DNA of 64,000 bases, from assembly GCA_036927565.1 (NCBI GenBank), contig JAYESD010000010.1, positions 113,738,866 to 113,802,865 on the forward strand, written 5' to 3'. A program made the position numbers and the translations under genes. Below, piece by piece: positions 32,225-44,144 of this stretch. Within the stretch, counting starts at the first letter, position 1, and the number at the start of each line of letters is the position of its first letter. The notes below the pieces were generated by a model that saw only the letters and a list, made by a program, of their open reading frames with translations, searched no databases and had not been told where the DNA came from. This stretch comes from Tuctoria greenei (lineage: Eukaryota; Streptophyta; Magnoliopsida; Poales; Poaceae).

Positions 32225-35159
32225 ATCCTTCCCCCTTAAAGGAATCTCGTCTCGTGATTCTAGTGAGAGGAACAACGGGAACAAGTTGGGAATGATTGAC
32301 AACATATGGACGTTAACCCAGAGAACATGATAGCAACATTGCATGAAAGGATTTGCAATAATGCTCGAACTTCTATTAGCGTCTCGCAATGCTTTCTTGA
32401 ACACTGGTACGATATCCTTCACAGTCCTAGTCTTGACTTGAAGAATCAACATTTGCTCTCTATCTCTTTTGGTCACCTTGATATCTTCGAACTAACCTTG
32501 CAACGGTTCTTGTTTGTTTGCCTTGTCTCGTACAAGTCCTTATAACATTAATGTAATATTTCCCAAAAATAGGAGTCAAGATGTTTCCCGAGGATAGCCA
32601 TGGGTCACTAAACTCGCAAGGAATTGATATTTCAACACGTGAATAAAGAATGGAACTCTTTGCAATGTCATAAGAGATTTAATATTCAGTTCCTCTTATG
32701 TTTTGAAAGTGCAAAGATACCCAACATATGGTAACTACAAGGGTTTTGACATGTCAAAGTCACCATATTTTCATTCAAGAATTCAAATCAAGTTCAAGTA
32801 GCTTCGCGAGGTTAACAATCAAATGGTACCCTCACGAATAAAGAAAGTCAAAGATTTTGTGAGGTTGATCATTTAATTGATGATCTTATGATGGAGAACG
32901 ATGGAGTTGCAACAGTCAAGGTACTCGAACCTAAACAAGTCAAGGATGAAGGTTCAAGCTTATCTTGACCACAAGAAAGGTTGGTCAATCGATTACTCTT
33001 GTATTACTCAAAGAGGAAGAATCAACGGGGTTCAGTATGATGAAAGAGTTGTCAAGAGGTCAAGTGGTTTAGGCAATTTACAGATTTAAATGGAGGTACA
33101 CATTCTTGCTCAGAATTTTAGGTGTTAATCATGCATCATAGAGTTTTTCCTTCGTTAGAAATGTTGCTTCATGATGCTTCATATGTTGTATGATGCAATG
33201 CATATGCACATGGTATGGTGCAAATGGTGCACATGTATGATGCAAATGGTGCACATGTATGGTGCACAATGATGCATATGTATGGTGCATACAAGGTTGT
33301 TGCACATAAGGGATTGTGCAATTCTCAAAGTCTTGCAATATGTATGGTGCATCATCTTTTAGGTTTGAGAAAGAATGAATAAAATCACTCAGACAGGAAT
33401 AATAAATATCTCAGAATTTGCAAGGGTTGAATACCGTGGTCATGAGAGGAACTCAATAAGGAATGTCACTTTCATAACTCGATCGCAGTCAAGGAATTCT
33501 TATTAAGAGTATCGATAAGGAATGTGGGAAAACACTACACCATCTTAACCTTTCCAAGCTTGTGCGTATTCTAATCCACTTCTTTGTCTCTTCACCGAAT
33601 TCTTTGAGGCACCTACTAACGCAAGTCAGTTCTAGGATATAAATCACTAAGTTACCTCAATAATCTAGTATCACTAGACATAAGGTTAGGGCTACTAAAG
33701 TCGTTTTATAGTGCCTCACTTAATCTTCTCTTCAATCTTTTAGCGGTGATTGATATCTTCCTTGATAGCTCTTGTGGAGTTGACATTACATTCCCTCTAA
33801 GATGAGTGAATCTTGTGCTTGAAGATGGATCCTCTTGAAGATGTAATCTCATTTGACCATCTTGCTATTGACACTTTACAAAGTAACAAGGTTGGTGATT
33901 GAACACTTTAGTTACTTAAGCACACTCCTTCCCCCTTAAGTTTCGAGCTAGGTGATCGAGAAACTTACTCCAATTAATATTCATGAGACGGTGAGGTGCA
34001 ACTGAGGAATGTGAAACAAGACTTGAATGAAGGAATCTGCTGACTACTTCACTGTCCAGATTGATCAGTCTGCACTTGACCAAGATTTTGAGCCGGTTAA
34101 TAGTAGAATCAGCTTTGGACGGGAATACCAACATTGCAGTTTACTTGAAATCCTTTCCTTAAAGTATTGATATTCCCCAGATCATTTGTGGTTGAGGAGA
34201 TATGACTTTGCAAAGTAGACATTTTTTTGGAGACTTGCAGCAGCATCCCATTTGGAAGTACTCACTTTGATTCATTTATTTCATGCATTTCTGATCCAAA
34301 TTCGACCAAACTCAAAACTACAAAGTTGTAATATCACTCATTAGATTATTATAAATGTAACATGTGACTCTTAATGATTTTTTTTTGAAGGTTATGGGCA
34401 ATTTATAGAAAAGTACAGAAACAGTTCCCAGATTTGACGGTTCTGTACAGTTTGTGATTTTCTGGACTTTTAACCAATTTAAAGAGGGATTCTTGTCTAG
34501 AGTGAGTAGAACAATTATAGAGTACTTCCAAATATTTCGAAGTTATATTTATTTGCCTTCATAGCATTTCTGGTTGAAGAGATATAGAATTTTAAAGTTG
34601 GACAAAGTTCCCAGATTTTTGGAGAAATTTTGATAGCACCTCCTTTGTATGTTGTTGATTTGATCACAGTTTTACATATATTTAAAATTTGACAGAAATT
34701 TAAATTACAACATTGTTAAATATCTTGTGAGGATTCCGTCAATGTATCATATGAAGCCATTCGATGTTTCTAATAAGAGATATGACAGAAATAGCAAACA
34801 GTCCAAAAACTGTCCTAGTTTCTGTCCAGATTTAACAGAGTTTGGAATTTCGACATTTTGACAGGTTAGAGATGGATTATGCTCTGTGGACAAACATAAA
34901 AGTTTTAGTGTACTCTATGATATTTCTAACCATGTATGGTACATCTTCATTGGAGTTTATTACTGGGAGTTATGGCTTTTCAAAATCAGGTCTTTTCTGG
35001 CAGAAAACGGGGCTCTCTGTTTTTGAATCTTGTGAGTTCAAAACCTATTATAATTTTGAAAACTTAGTTCAAAATCAGAGTTCGATAGCTAATATGTGTA
35101 CTTTTACATCTTCTTGGTTCCATTTTATAGAAAAGTTATTAATTCAATAATGGGATATA
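32225..35159 (-). other. V internal region, AT-rich, no ORF
   Basis: This holds the V polypurine tract at its start and then about 2.9 kb without any recognisable gag or pol on either strand. It could be a long 3' untranslated part of V, with pol lying beyond the T insertion, or V could be a non-coding LARD-type derivative. T begins at 35160 with a possible duplication ATATA (35155-35159). I see only one local repeat (33180-33345). Confidence 0.5.
33180..33345. repeat. Minisatellite of ATGGTGCA-type units
   Basis: Imperfect units of about 20-23 bp built from 'atgatgcaaatggtgcacatgt' variants occur roughly six times, with alternating TGCA/CATATG steps. This makes it locally self-complementary. 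It lies in the non-coding internal part of V. Confidence 0.7.
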
Positions 35160-35895
35160 TGTCGGTACTACGTTTCTCACAAAAGTGAAAATCCTAACCG
35201 GATATTATCGACATATACATATCAATTGGTGGCGCTATAAACAGTCACTCGCAAACGTTTTCTAAGCGCAATACGATGAACGCGGTCAGTGTACCTGCAT
35301 AAGATACTCAATTTACAAAACACTCACTATGGTGTCGTACGGCACGGCCCACACGGGTGATCATTTCAGGCGGTCACAATAATATAAATGAAAGTAAGAA
35401 TATCATTCCTGGATCTTGGCCTCTGGGTTCCGACAATTAGATGTTCGGGCCGAGCTTTCGCTCCAAAGGTTGATCTCTCGAGGAATGGATAGCTGATAGG
35501 GGAGAGTCAACTTATTTTTGTTGTTGGTGTTCCAGAGCAGTTGTCGTTAGGCTCGATTCGAATTGGGATGCCTGAGTTACTACCTTCTGACAGAGTTCTG
35601 TACACGAGATACCAAACATAAGTGACCCTATGATACGTGATCAATATGCGGCTATGGGCCGAAGCTACCCTCCACTCGAGGAAGGGGTCCACCACCAACG
35701 CCTCGACCAGTCGAGGTCGGAGTATCCAGCCTGTCCAAGTCCCAACCCGAGAAGTCGAGGGGATGATTCCTCCCGGGTTCGATCCCGAGAGAGATGAATA
35801 GTTGGGGGCATTTATGATAGATGGTGGGCGCGATAACTTTGGTAGGGGATGAACCCGCGATGTGACCTGTTGTAGGATAATCCTGCCATCCATCC

Positions 35896-37051
35896 TGATG
35901 AGTAAAGCAGCAGTGTAGGTCATCTTCTGATAGATAATGGATAAGTCAATTGATGGAGATCTCGAGATTAATGATCTGAGGATCTGAGCGAAACCCGAAC
36001 AACCCCTGCAATCACTACACTACTACTCTGTTGGTTATAAACCACGCTTCACAAGCTTGACCTTGCCAAGAATGCTAATCCCTACAAGTGCAACCGTGAA
36101 CACAAACAAGAATGAGGTAGAAGCAGTCTGAATTGCTAAGTTGCGGTCTCACAAACTGATGAACAGTGGAAATGTGTATAACAGATTAATCTAAGCAAAA
36201 CTCAATTGTTTATTGTGGCTACTATGGAGTATATATATAGATGGAAGGACATCTAAGGATTGTTAGGGTCATGACCTAACCCTAAGACATAAAAATAAGG
36301 GATGTCGACTTGATACAAGGCCCAATGACACAATACGTGACGCATCAACCTGAAAGATTCTGAAGTTGATTTTTTTAGATGATTCCCGTCTACTTTGATG
36401 GAATTTTGACAAGGTACCAACATCATTGGAAAGTTATCCTCTTCCCTTTCTGTGCATATGTAGAATGTACAAAATAGAGTCTAGATACATCTTGGACGTC
36501 TGTTTTTGTGTCAAGTGATCCTGAGCTCTGAGTTGGACTTGATTTCGAGTTGGGCTCGACCTCTATTTTCTTTGGGCGTATTCTCTAGTCCTCTATGCCC
36601 CTAAGCCTTCCTCCAAGTACTCCTTGAACCTTTTCATGGATCTTAATCACAATTAAGTCATTAGGTATCAATCTATTCTCAAAAACATATAAGGAAACAT
36701 ATAAGAACGAGCTCATCTCTGAAATCAATTGTTGTGTGTGAACTCTAAAGATTGCATCTTGTATGTTAAATAGAGTGTTGTGTGTATCCATAGGAGTGAT
36801 TTCTTCATTACCCTCTCCTTCTTGAATTGGAGTCGTCCTCGACTCAAGCTCATCCTCTCATGTGTGGGTCCAAATGTGCAACGCCCTCAAGTCCTCTTGT
36901 AAGCATGAAAGGAGGAGGTGGTGGACGACATAGTGCACCATCTTGATATTCTTCGTCAAATAAGCATGTACATTCACTTGATCCTGGATCCCAAACAAAT
37001 AAATATCGTGCTATGTTTGTATCTGCAATGATAATGTGCATGATCTCATCA
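35896..37051 (-). repeat. U 3' LTR
   Basis: This aligns with 44145-45276 along its length. On the minus strand it starts TGATGAGATCATGC, next to a polypurine-rich AAGAAGGAGAGAA (37052-37064). It carries a TATATATA box (36231-36240). The first ~240 bases of the LTR, read on the minus strand, include EDELESRTTPIQEGEG, which in the CRM-like element is pol sequence outside the LTR. Confidence 0.8.
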
Positions 37052-37064
37052 TTCTCTCCTTCTT

Positions 37065-37849
37065 GATGACAAGCCATCCTCGACTTTCTCGAATGTCTAG
37101 TAAAGAGCCTTGATTCGGAGATAGAATGAGCGTTGTCCATATTGCACAACCGAACAATGCTCCTCTTTTATAAGATGTCCCTGCTGTAAGAAAAAAATAC
37201 TAGAAAAATTTGACAAATTATTTTTAGCGTTATTGCATTCATTTACTTTACCATGTTGTTACGGCACAAAAGGAGCTTTCTCATTTGAATATATGTAAGC
37301 TTTATGCAGCATAAACACACTACTATATTCATATTTGCCAATAGCATAAAAATTATTTCTTGCCAACAAAGGTAATTAAGTTTTTGAAAATATTCTTCTC
37401 TCTACAGTATCTAGATCACAAAGAGTGTCAAATTCAATACAACCCAAAGTATTTAGAGAACAATTTCTGCTCATCATTTTTGCAAGTAATGAAAATTAAA
37501 TGATTAATTTCAGCACAGGTTGTTGTATTGAAAATATCATCTAGTTCATGCACTTGTTGTGGCATAGCAATGTTAGAAGCGTCAACACAAAACTCATTTT
37601 TATCGTAAGAATCAGTAGAAAAATCAACTAGTGATAAAGGTTCTTTCAAAAAAGGCTCCTTGAGTTGCTGCTCTTCAATAGAATGATTGAGGGAAAATTT
37701 TGAGACATTCGAAAACTTCTCAACACGATAAGTGTAGTGCGAGGTGCATTACCTTCATTCTCATTTTCAGCAGTAATTGTGGGTGAAATATGAATGGATG
37801 AATCTGAAAGTTGACAAGAATTTTTTATCACCTCTTTTTCCTTTGCATC
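37065..37849 (-). other. U internal non-coding sequence
   Basis: This lies between the 3' LTR and the gag remnant where pol would be expected. I find no pol motif on either strand. Two short minus ORFs (37434-37649 and 37646-37891) have no recognisable domain and are AT-rich, so I do not call them genes. Confidence 0.5.
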
Positions 37850-38334
37850 GGCTGCATTCCTATCTACATTGTCCTGCAAAAGATTAGCCACAGGAGGACG
37901 TACAACAAGGTCCTACTCCTCAAATTGATGAATTTCATCTTTGCAAATAGCTACATTAGCAAAAGTGCAAAAGGATTTTCATATCTTTCCATGTTCTCTT
38001 TCTAAATCACTTAAGTTCTTCAGCCATGTTAATGCAAAATCAATTAATGTACTAGCAACATTCCTAAACTTTCTCCTTTCACATATACGACATTGTCCAA
38101 AATTTTTATCAATCTCTATTTCTCAAGCAATATATTCATCTTAACCAAAACCATCATAAGAAGTAAGAGATGGAAAGATATAATTACTTCTTGTGGAAGG
38201 AGTGGTGGAGGTGGTTTGAATATCATGTGAACCTTTGGTTGATGTTTGATTCTTAGTGAGCAGCTCCATCTCCGTCTTCATCATGTCAATCATCTCCACA
38301 TGTAATTCATGATTCTTGCTTTTACCTGACATTG
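37850..38334 (-). pseudogene. gag: U gag remnant
   Basis: It starts at ATG 38334 (MSGKSKNHELHVEM), at the same place relative to the leader as MAGEEN in the CRM-like element. A weak capsid trace follows (FPSLTSYDG, then DEYIA, EIEID and LIDFALTWLKNLSDLE), broken by at least three stops. The frame then fades into low-complexity sequence. The identification depends on position and on the short capsid-like run; other explanations are possible. Confidence 0.5.
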
Positions 38335-38549
38335 TTAGTAGCAAACAGAAGACAACAAAAATATATTATCCCTATCAACTACAAAGGATAATAGCAAAGT
38401 GGAAGCAGAATCACGCACTCTCGAGCGTCTTACCACACTCTTATAAGTGTTCTTACCGACACTGCAAGTGACAAACGGTGGCCGGTATGAAGAATCAATC
38501 GAGCATGGGATGACTGCAAAGGTGTACGAATTCAACTCAAGAGAAAAGT

Positions 38550-41468
38550 TATAACACCCTCATTTTCATCCATCATGCATTGCATACATTCTTATACATG
38601 TTCAACATTAAGCAACATAAAAAGGAGCAAGTTAAAATGAATTAGAACCAAAACAGCATCTAAAATCTTGTATTAGTGTGGACTTGTCCGGTTTGGACCC
38701 CGGACTAGTCCGATTTTGCTCTTTGATGACTATCTGGACTTGTCTGCCCTGGCCGCGGATTAGTCCGATTGAGTCTCTGTTGATTGTCTGGTCTTGTCCG
38801 TTGTTGTGTACAGACTAGTCCGTTCTTTGCTACGAGAACTTTTCGGAGTGGCCCGGTAACCCCTCCTTTCAGTCCGATTTCTGGAAATTTTACTAAACCT
38901 CTAGACTTGTCCAGCGTATAATGGACTTGTCCGTTGTCCCTTCTGGACAAGATCGGACTTGTCCGGAACCAGAACAGACTTGTCCGTTCAAATCAATGTT
39001 TGATATTGGACTAGTCCAGCCTCTAACGGACTTGTCCGATGTGTCCGACTCAGATTCAATCTTTTCCTCCACAACTTTTTATTGGGTATTTACATTAATT
39101 GGGCCCAAGAACATCGTGCCCAACCCTTGTGGAGCCCATGTGGGACCCCTCCATGGCCTCCGTCACCTTGAACTCGAAATCAATCAAACCCTACGACCTC
39201 CACCTCTATATAAGCACCTCAATACCCATCCTCTCACCCTTTTGTCACAATTGCAAAACCCCAAACCCTAGTTGCGAGGGCCCCCATCAAGAGGAGTTTA
39301 CTGCATCCAAAAGAAGAGAAGGGGGAAGGAGAAGGATTAAGCAAGATTGATCTTCGTCAACTCATCGACATCATCGTCAATTCTCCATCTTCTTTGGATC
39401 TAGACGTCACATCTCAAGTTTCGTTGAATTCTCGACCCTTGAGTTGTTGAATTCACGGTAATTACCTTAGATCATCTTTCTACGTCCATCTTGGCCCCAT
39501 AATTGAACTCAAACTATACTCTAATTGGAAATTCGCCAAAAAAGTAGATCGTGATTTGGGTCTGTCGCCCTCCTCATTATAGTCCTCCCCGCACCCTAGC
39601 CGAGCGGACTTGTCCGGCCGCATGTGGACTAGTCCGATCAACTTTCTGGTCCAGAGTGGACTAGTCCGGCCGCCTGAATGAACTAGTCCGATCTTGCTAT
39701 CTGTTTTGTGCTGAATTAATTCCAAATTGACTTAAACAACTTGAAACCTGTCCAAACTTGTTAAAAACCATTGTAACTAGTTAGTAAACATTAATAGCAA
39801 CTCATTAACAATTTTTACCTCGCAATTGCATAAATCAAGCATATCATGGCATATTGAGTTATATATGGGCATTTGTTGATTGTAATGTCTGTTTTCTATG
39901 TCTTTCGTGCAGAATAGAAAGTGTTGCGCTAGAGGTTGCTGTCGAGGACCTCTAGTACCAGAACTTTGAAGCTTTTGACCCAAACCAAGCTCAAGAGCAA
40001 GGCAAGTGCCCTTGATCATTTTGATCCTGGTTTTAAATGTTTTGTTTGCAAAATTGCATGCTTGGGTCAATTTGATGGGAAACCCATTTATAGGTGTTTA
40101 CTAGACTTGTTTGACCATCCTTGTCGCTTGGAATACATTGTAGAGAGTCGGGAAGGATGTTTTACCTTTTACTTTGCTCTAATTAATTGGGATGGGAAAA
40201 CAACCAAATGGTTGAACTATGAATTAATGAATTTGTGGATGATATGAATTGATGAACATGATTAATTGGTAATATGGGACTTGGGAGATCTAAGCAAGCC
40301 TGGTTCGTGGAATGGGTTGGATGATATGGTGGTTTGCTTGCCTTGGATCTAAGGACCGGTTCATGCGAGAATATGCCAGGACAACAGTGCCACCACAAGG
40401 CCAAGTATGGGTGCGGCTTAGCCAATTAATTAGGAGTATTACCAGCATTGATTCAGATCATTTGGAGGAGCGGGGAATGGGAGTCGGTTGGATTTGCAAT
40501 AGTTGTGGGACTGCCCTGGGATCTGAACGGCACAATAGTGGGCCCTTGGTTGGATGTGCTCAATTGGAGGCATCACCACCGGTGAAACCTCAGTGGGTCT
40601 GAATATGCTAGTAGTCCCTTCGTAAAGGCTATTTTGTGATCTCTTGACCATACACCTAAGAAAGTGTAATTGGCATAAGGGAGGTTTCTTTGGTCGCCGA
40701 CGGGTGACAAAATCACGAACTTGTGGGTAAAGTGGTACAATCGCTGCAGAGTGTAAAAAACTATCATGATAGCCGTACTCCCGGTTAAGAGCACCTGGAT
40801 GACCTACATGATTAGTGAGAAACTTGGTATTTGGGATGGTTTGGGATTAGTTATGGTCATGAATTGGATGGCGATATATGGTCATGGTTAATGATGATGG
40901 TAAGAATATGGAATATGGATGGATAATGAATGGTGGATATGAATTATTATGTTTATTTTGGATATGATGGGATAAATTCCACATAGACATTGTAGGATGC
41001 TTTTTACATGTTTTCAATGTACTTCTCTGCAATTAGCCTTTATTTATTGTTAATTTCTTGTTTAAGCTACATGTCATTATTTTCCCACACTTGTTGAGTA
41101 CGACATGTGCTCACCCTTGCAATTCCCCCATCAACAGTTTCAGGTGATGTTTGGGAGTACCCAGAGGATAATACGGAGTACTAGGTTGTGTGCTACCGTC
41201 GACTTGCCTATGGATTGCTTGGAGTCGTGCAATATACCCTATATGCTTAGTTTGCTTAGCTTAGATTATTTCTGTTGCAGTAGTATTATCATTAATGACC
41301 ATTAGAGTTTGTAATTTGAGGTTTATTTGAATATTATAATAAAAGTACTTAATTAACTTGTGTTGTGGTAATTTCCTATATATCATTTGTGATGCACTTG
41401 TGTATGTGTGTTGAACATCCTGGGCACACATATGCACACTTGGTTCATTTTCAGAACCGCGTGTCACA
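38550..41468 (+). repeat. X2 5' LTR
   Basis: The LTR is 2919 bp and a relative of the X LTRs on the opposite strand. A run of GGACTAGTCC/GGACTTGTCC motifs occupies 38690-39050, ahead of the TATA box (TATATAAG, 39207-39214); a second smaller run is at 39600-39690. The leader around 40980-41110 carries Tekay-like LTR text shared with Y1. The LTR ends three bases before the primer site. Confidence 0.88.
39207..39214 (+). promoter_or_regulatory. Candidate TATA box of the X2 LTR
   Basis: TATATAAG is preceded by 'cacctc' in the same context as the TATA boxes of the X and X' LTRs. It lies just downstream of the palindromic motif run and upstream of a C-rich leader. Confidence 0.55.
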
Positions 41469-41471
41469 AAT

Positions 41472-41484
41472 TGGTATCAGAGCC
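41472..41484 (+). promoter_or_regulatory. Primer binding site of X2 (tRNA-iMet)
   Basis: TGGTATCAGAGCC begins three bases after the 5' LTR end. It is identical to the primer site of X on the other strand and confirms the plus orientation. Confidence 0.92.
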
Positions 41485-41739
41485 ACAGGTTGACCGTAGG
41501 ATACAGCCTAGCTAGAATGGACACTTTAGAACATATAGGAACACTAAGGAAACATTGTGGCTTGTTTGGTATGTTGATTGCTATGTAATGGTTGCTTTTG
41601 TGCTTAGTAGAGGATTGTGGGATGCTTTAGCGTTTGCCACATCCACATAGGCTAGCACAGGTAGTTGCTTAGTTTCATATCCCTTGATGCATATAGTTGG
41701 GGACGTTTTCTAAATTCTTCTCTCTTGCTCTTTCTTCAA

Positions 41740-43020
41740 ATGTCGAGGACTCGCAACCAAAGGGATGCCAATGAGAATGAGAAGAACAATGGAGCACCTA
41801 AGAACAACAACAATGGACTTGGACCTAAGGCTATCAACCTTCAGCAGTTGTTGGCTATGCAGAATCAGCTTATGCAGACGGTGATGCAGACTTGGGGACA
41901 ACTGCAGGCCAACAATCAAAACCAACCCCATATGCGTCCACCACCACCACCCCCACCGCCTCATAAAAGGTTGGGAGAGTTTATGAGGACTAGGCCACCA
42001 ACCTTCGCTCAAGCCAATGATCCCATGGAAGCTGATGATTGGCTTAAAACTGTGCAGAAGAAGCTTGCTATCATCCAGTGCAATGACTGGGAGAAGGTTC
42101 TCTTTGCTTCCCATCAACTAGTTGGAGCAGCTGCGGATCTGTGGGGCTCACTATGTAATGCTCATGCAAATCAAGAGAGGACCACTTGGGCTGCATTCAA
42201 GGAGAGCTTCAATTCTCATTTTGTACTTGAAGGTGTTATGATCTTGAAAAGTAAAGAATTTGAAAACCTAAGGCAAGGAAAGTAAAGTGTGAGTGAGTAT
42301 CTCAATAAATTCACTCAACTCTATAGGTATGCCCCAGAGGATGTCAACCGGGACAGCCGCAAGCAATATTTGTTTATGAGAGCCTTATTCCAGAAGCTTG
42401 TGGACAAAGCTATTGTGGTTGAGGACAAGGTCCGCGAGATGGAACAAGATAATAAGAGAAAGGCGCCATATCAAGGAAAACCCCAAGGAAGCAATTGCCC
42501 CCGCTTTGCACCACCAAATGCACCATACTACAACCTCTTTGCTCCTGCATATCGCGCTGCTATTCCACTGCGCCCAGCTCAGCCCATGCAGCGACGCCCC
42601 GCTATGCAAGCACCTCGCCCTCCAATGCCTCATGTGCCCCGCGCCAATTTTCCTGCCAATGCTCAAAATCAAGCTCATCCAAACAATTCTGGTGCAGCAA
42701 GGTCATGCTATACTTGTGGTGAGGTGGGACACTTTGCATCTCAATGTCCTATGTCAAGCGTTGGTCAAGGGAACAATGCTCCAAGATGGAATTCAAGACT
42801 AAATGGAGGAGCGCCACAAGGCAACCGTGGACTGCAAAATTTCGTTCATGGCAAGGTGAACCATGTCTCTACGGAGGAAGCACAACAAGCGGATGACATG
42901 GTGATTGGTATGTTTCTCACAAACTCCAACCCAGCGACTATGTTATTTGATTCTAGAGCATTGCATTCATTCATTGCATCAGATTATGTTGCCAAGTATA
43001 GTTTGCCCATATCTCATATG
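41740..43020 (+). pseudogene. gag: X2 gag and start of protease
   Basis: It starts at ATG 41740 (MSRTRNQRDANE). The N-terminus is Asn/Gln-rich with a poly-Pro stretch, then the capsid domain (PPTFAQANDPMEADDWLKTVQKKL ... AADLWGSL). An in-frame TAA at 42283-42285 splits the frame, which then continues (SEYLNKFTQLYRYAPEDV) to a CCHC zinc knuckle (CYTCGEVGHFASQC, from about 42709) and the protease start. There the catalytic motif reads DSRALHS instead of DSGASHS. The frame runs into LTR sequence at the deletion junction near 43020. It is clearly non-functional. Confidence 0.85.
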
Positions 43021-43177
43021 AAGTTTGAGGTTTATTTAATATTGTAATAAAGTACTTAATTAACTTGTGCTGTGGCAATTTTCTGTATATCATTTGTGAT
43101 GCACTCGTGTATGTGTGTTGAACATCCTGGGCATACATATGCATCACACTTGGTTTATTTTCGAACCGGGTGTCACA
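43021..43177 (+). repeat. X2 3' LTR remnant
   Basis: About 155 bp match the end of the 5' LTR (41312-41468). They share a 'gaggtttattt' start and the end 'gaacatcctgggcRcacatatgca'. Everything between protease and this point is deleted. Confidence 0.85.
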
Positions 43178-43182
43178 AAGGT

Positions 43183-44144
43183 GTAGGTTGGAAGGTACTT
43201 TATATTGTAGCAAGCATTAGCAATAACGAAATCAGATAGTAAAGTTAAAAAAATGTCCAAATTACTTGTCAAAGTTCCTAGTCTAAATGTGTTCCTAGTA
43301 GTTCAAGCTAGCTAGATATGTAACAAAATCAGATGACACAAAGGATGCAAGCACTTCTGTTTTTTCTCCTTTTTTTATTCTTGTGTGGCTTTTGTATCTT
43401 GTTTTTCACTTGCCTTTTTCTTTTCATTTCCTTTTCTTGTATGTGCTGCAAAAAGCACAGTGCAAAGCAATCAAAGATATCTCATTGGTCTATTACTGAT
43501 TTTCTGTTCAATCTTCCAAGGACAATTAGGAACACTTAGAGGCTCCAAATCCAAAAACTTACAACAGCAACACTGTGGATCTATCTCTCCTCTTTAATCT
43601 CGGCATATGGAAGACCTATTTTGGATCAGAACAAAGGGAGATATTTCCCCCGCAATACAGACTATTCAGAAATTCTAGATCAAGAACAGATTCAAATCTA
43701 ACGTAATTTTGACCCTAATAACTGTATTTCCTGGGAAACTTATGAATACGAATGTTGTAGTAATTTCTCAAGCTTTCCAAAAAGTACAAGACTCCAAAAT
43801 CCGAGTTTGTATGATGAGATATGATCAAAATACTGAACTAGACAGAGATGAATCTAATCTTGACGTGATAACATGATTCAAAAGGGTGAATCAACACAAT
43901 GCAAAACTAAAACCAGAAAAACTTTCTAAACCAGCAATATGACTCAATCACGAACACAAACTCAACAAAACCAATCTCAAAAACAAGTTGCAAAGGCTCA
44001 ATGGTGGTTTGGATAACATAATGAACAGATCTACTACACTACAAGTTTTTTGTGGCTTTTTTGTGGACTCTTGGTATGAAAAACAAAATTAATCTAATGT
44101 ATAGATGAACTACCAAACGGGCAACCTGAAAATATGATATCAAT
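43183..44144 (-). other. U leader, continued
   Basis: This is the continuation of the U 5' leader after the X2 insertion. It has T-rich runs (43359-43440) and homology to 7890-8948 of the CRM-like element. A decayed primer site abuts the LTR. No ORF here shows recognisable domains. Confidence 0.55.

Larger units (their letters stand above)
38550..43177 (+). mobile_element. X2: Tekay-like element with large internal deletion
   Basis: The 5' LTR is 38550-41468 (TATAACACCC to GTGTCACA). Primer site, gag and the first part of protease follow. The sequence then jumps into the last ~155 bp of a 3' LTR, ending GTGTCACA at 43177. Flanking AAAGT (38545-38549) and AAGGT (43178-43182) are a 5-bp duplication with one mismatch. 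RT, integrase and most of the 3' LTR were lost in one deletion. It lies in the leader of U, which resumes at about 43183. Confidence 0.88.
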
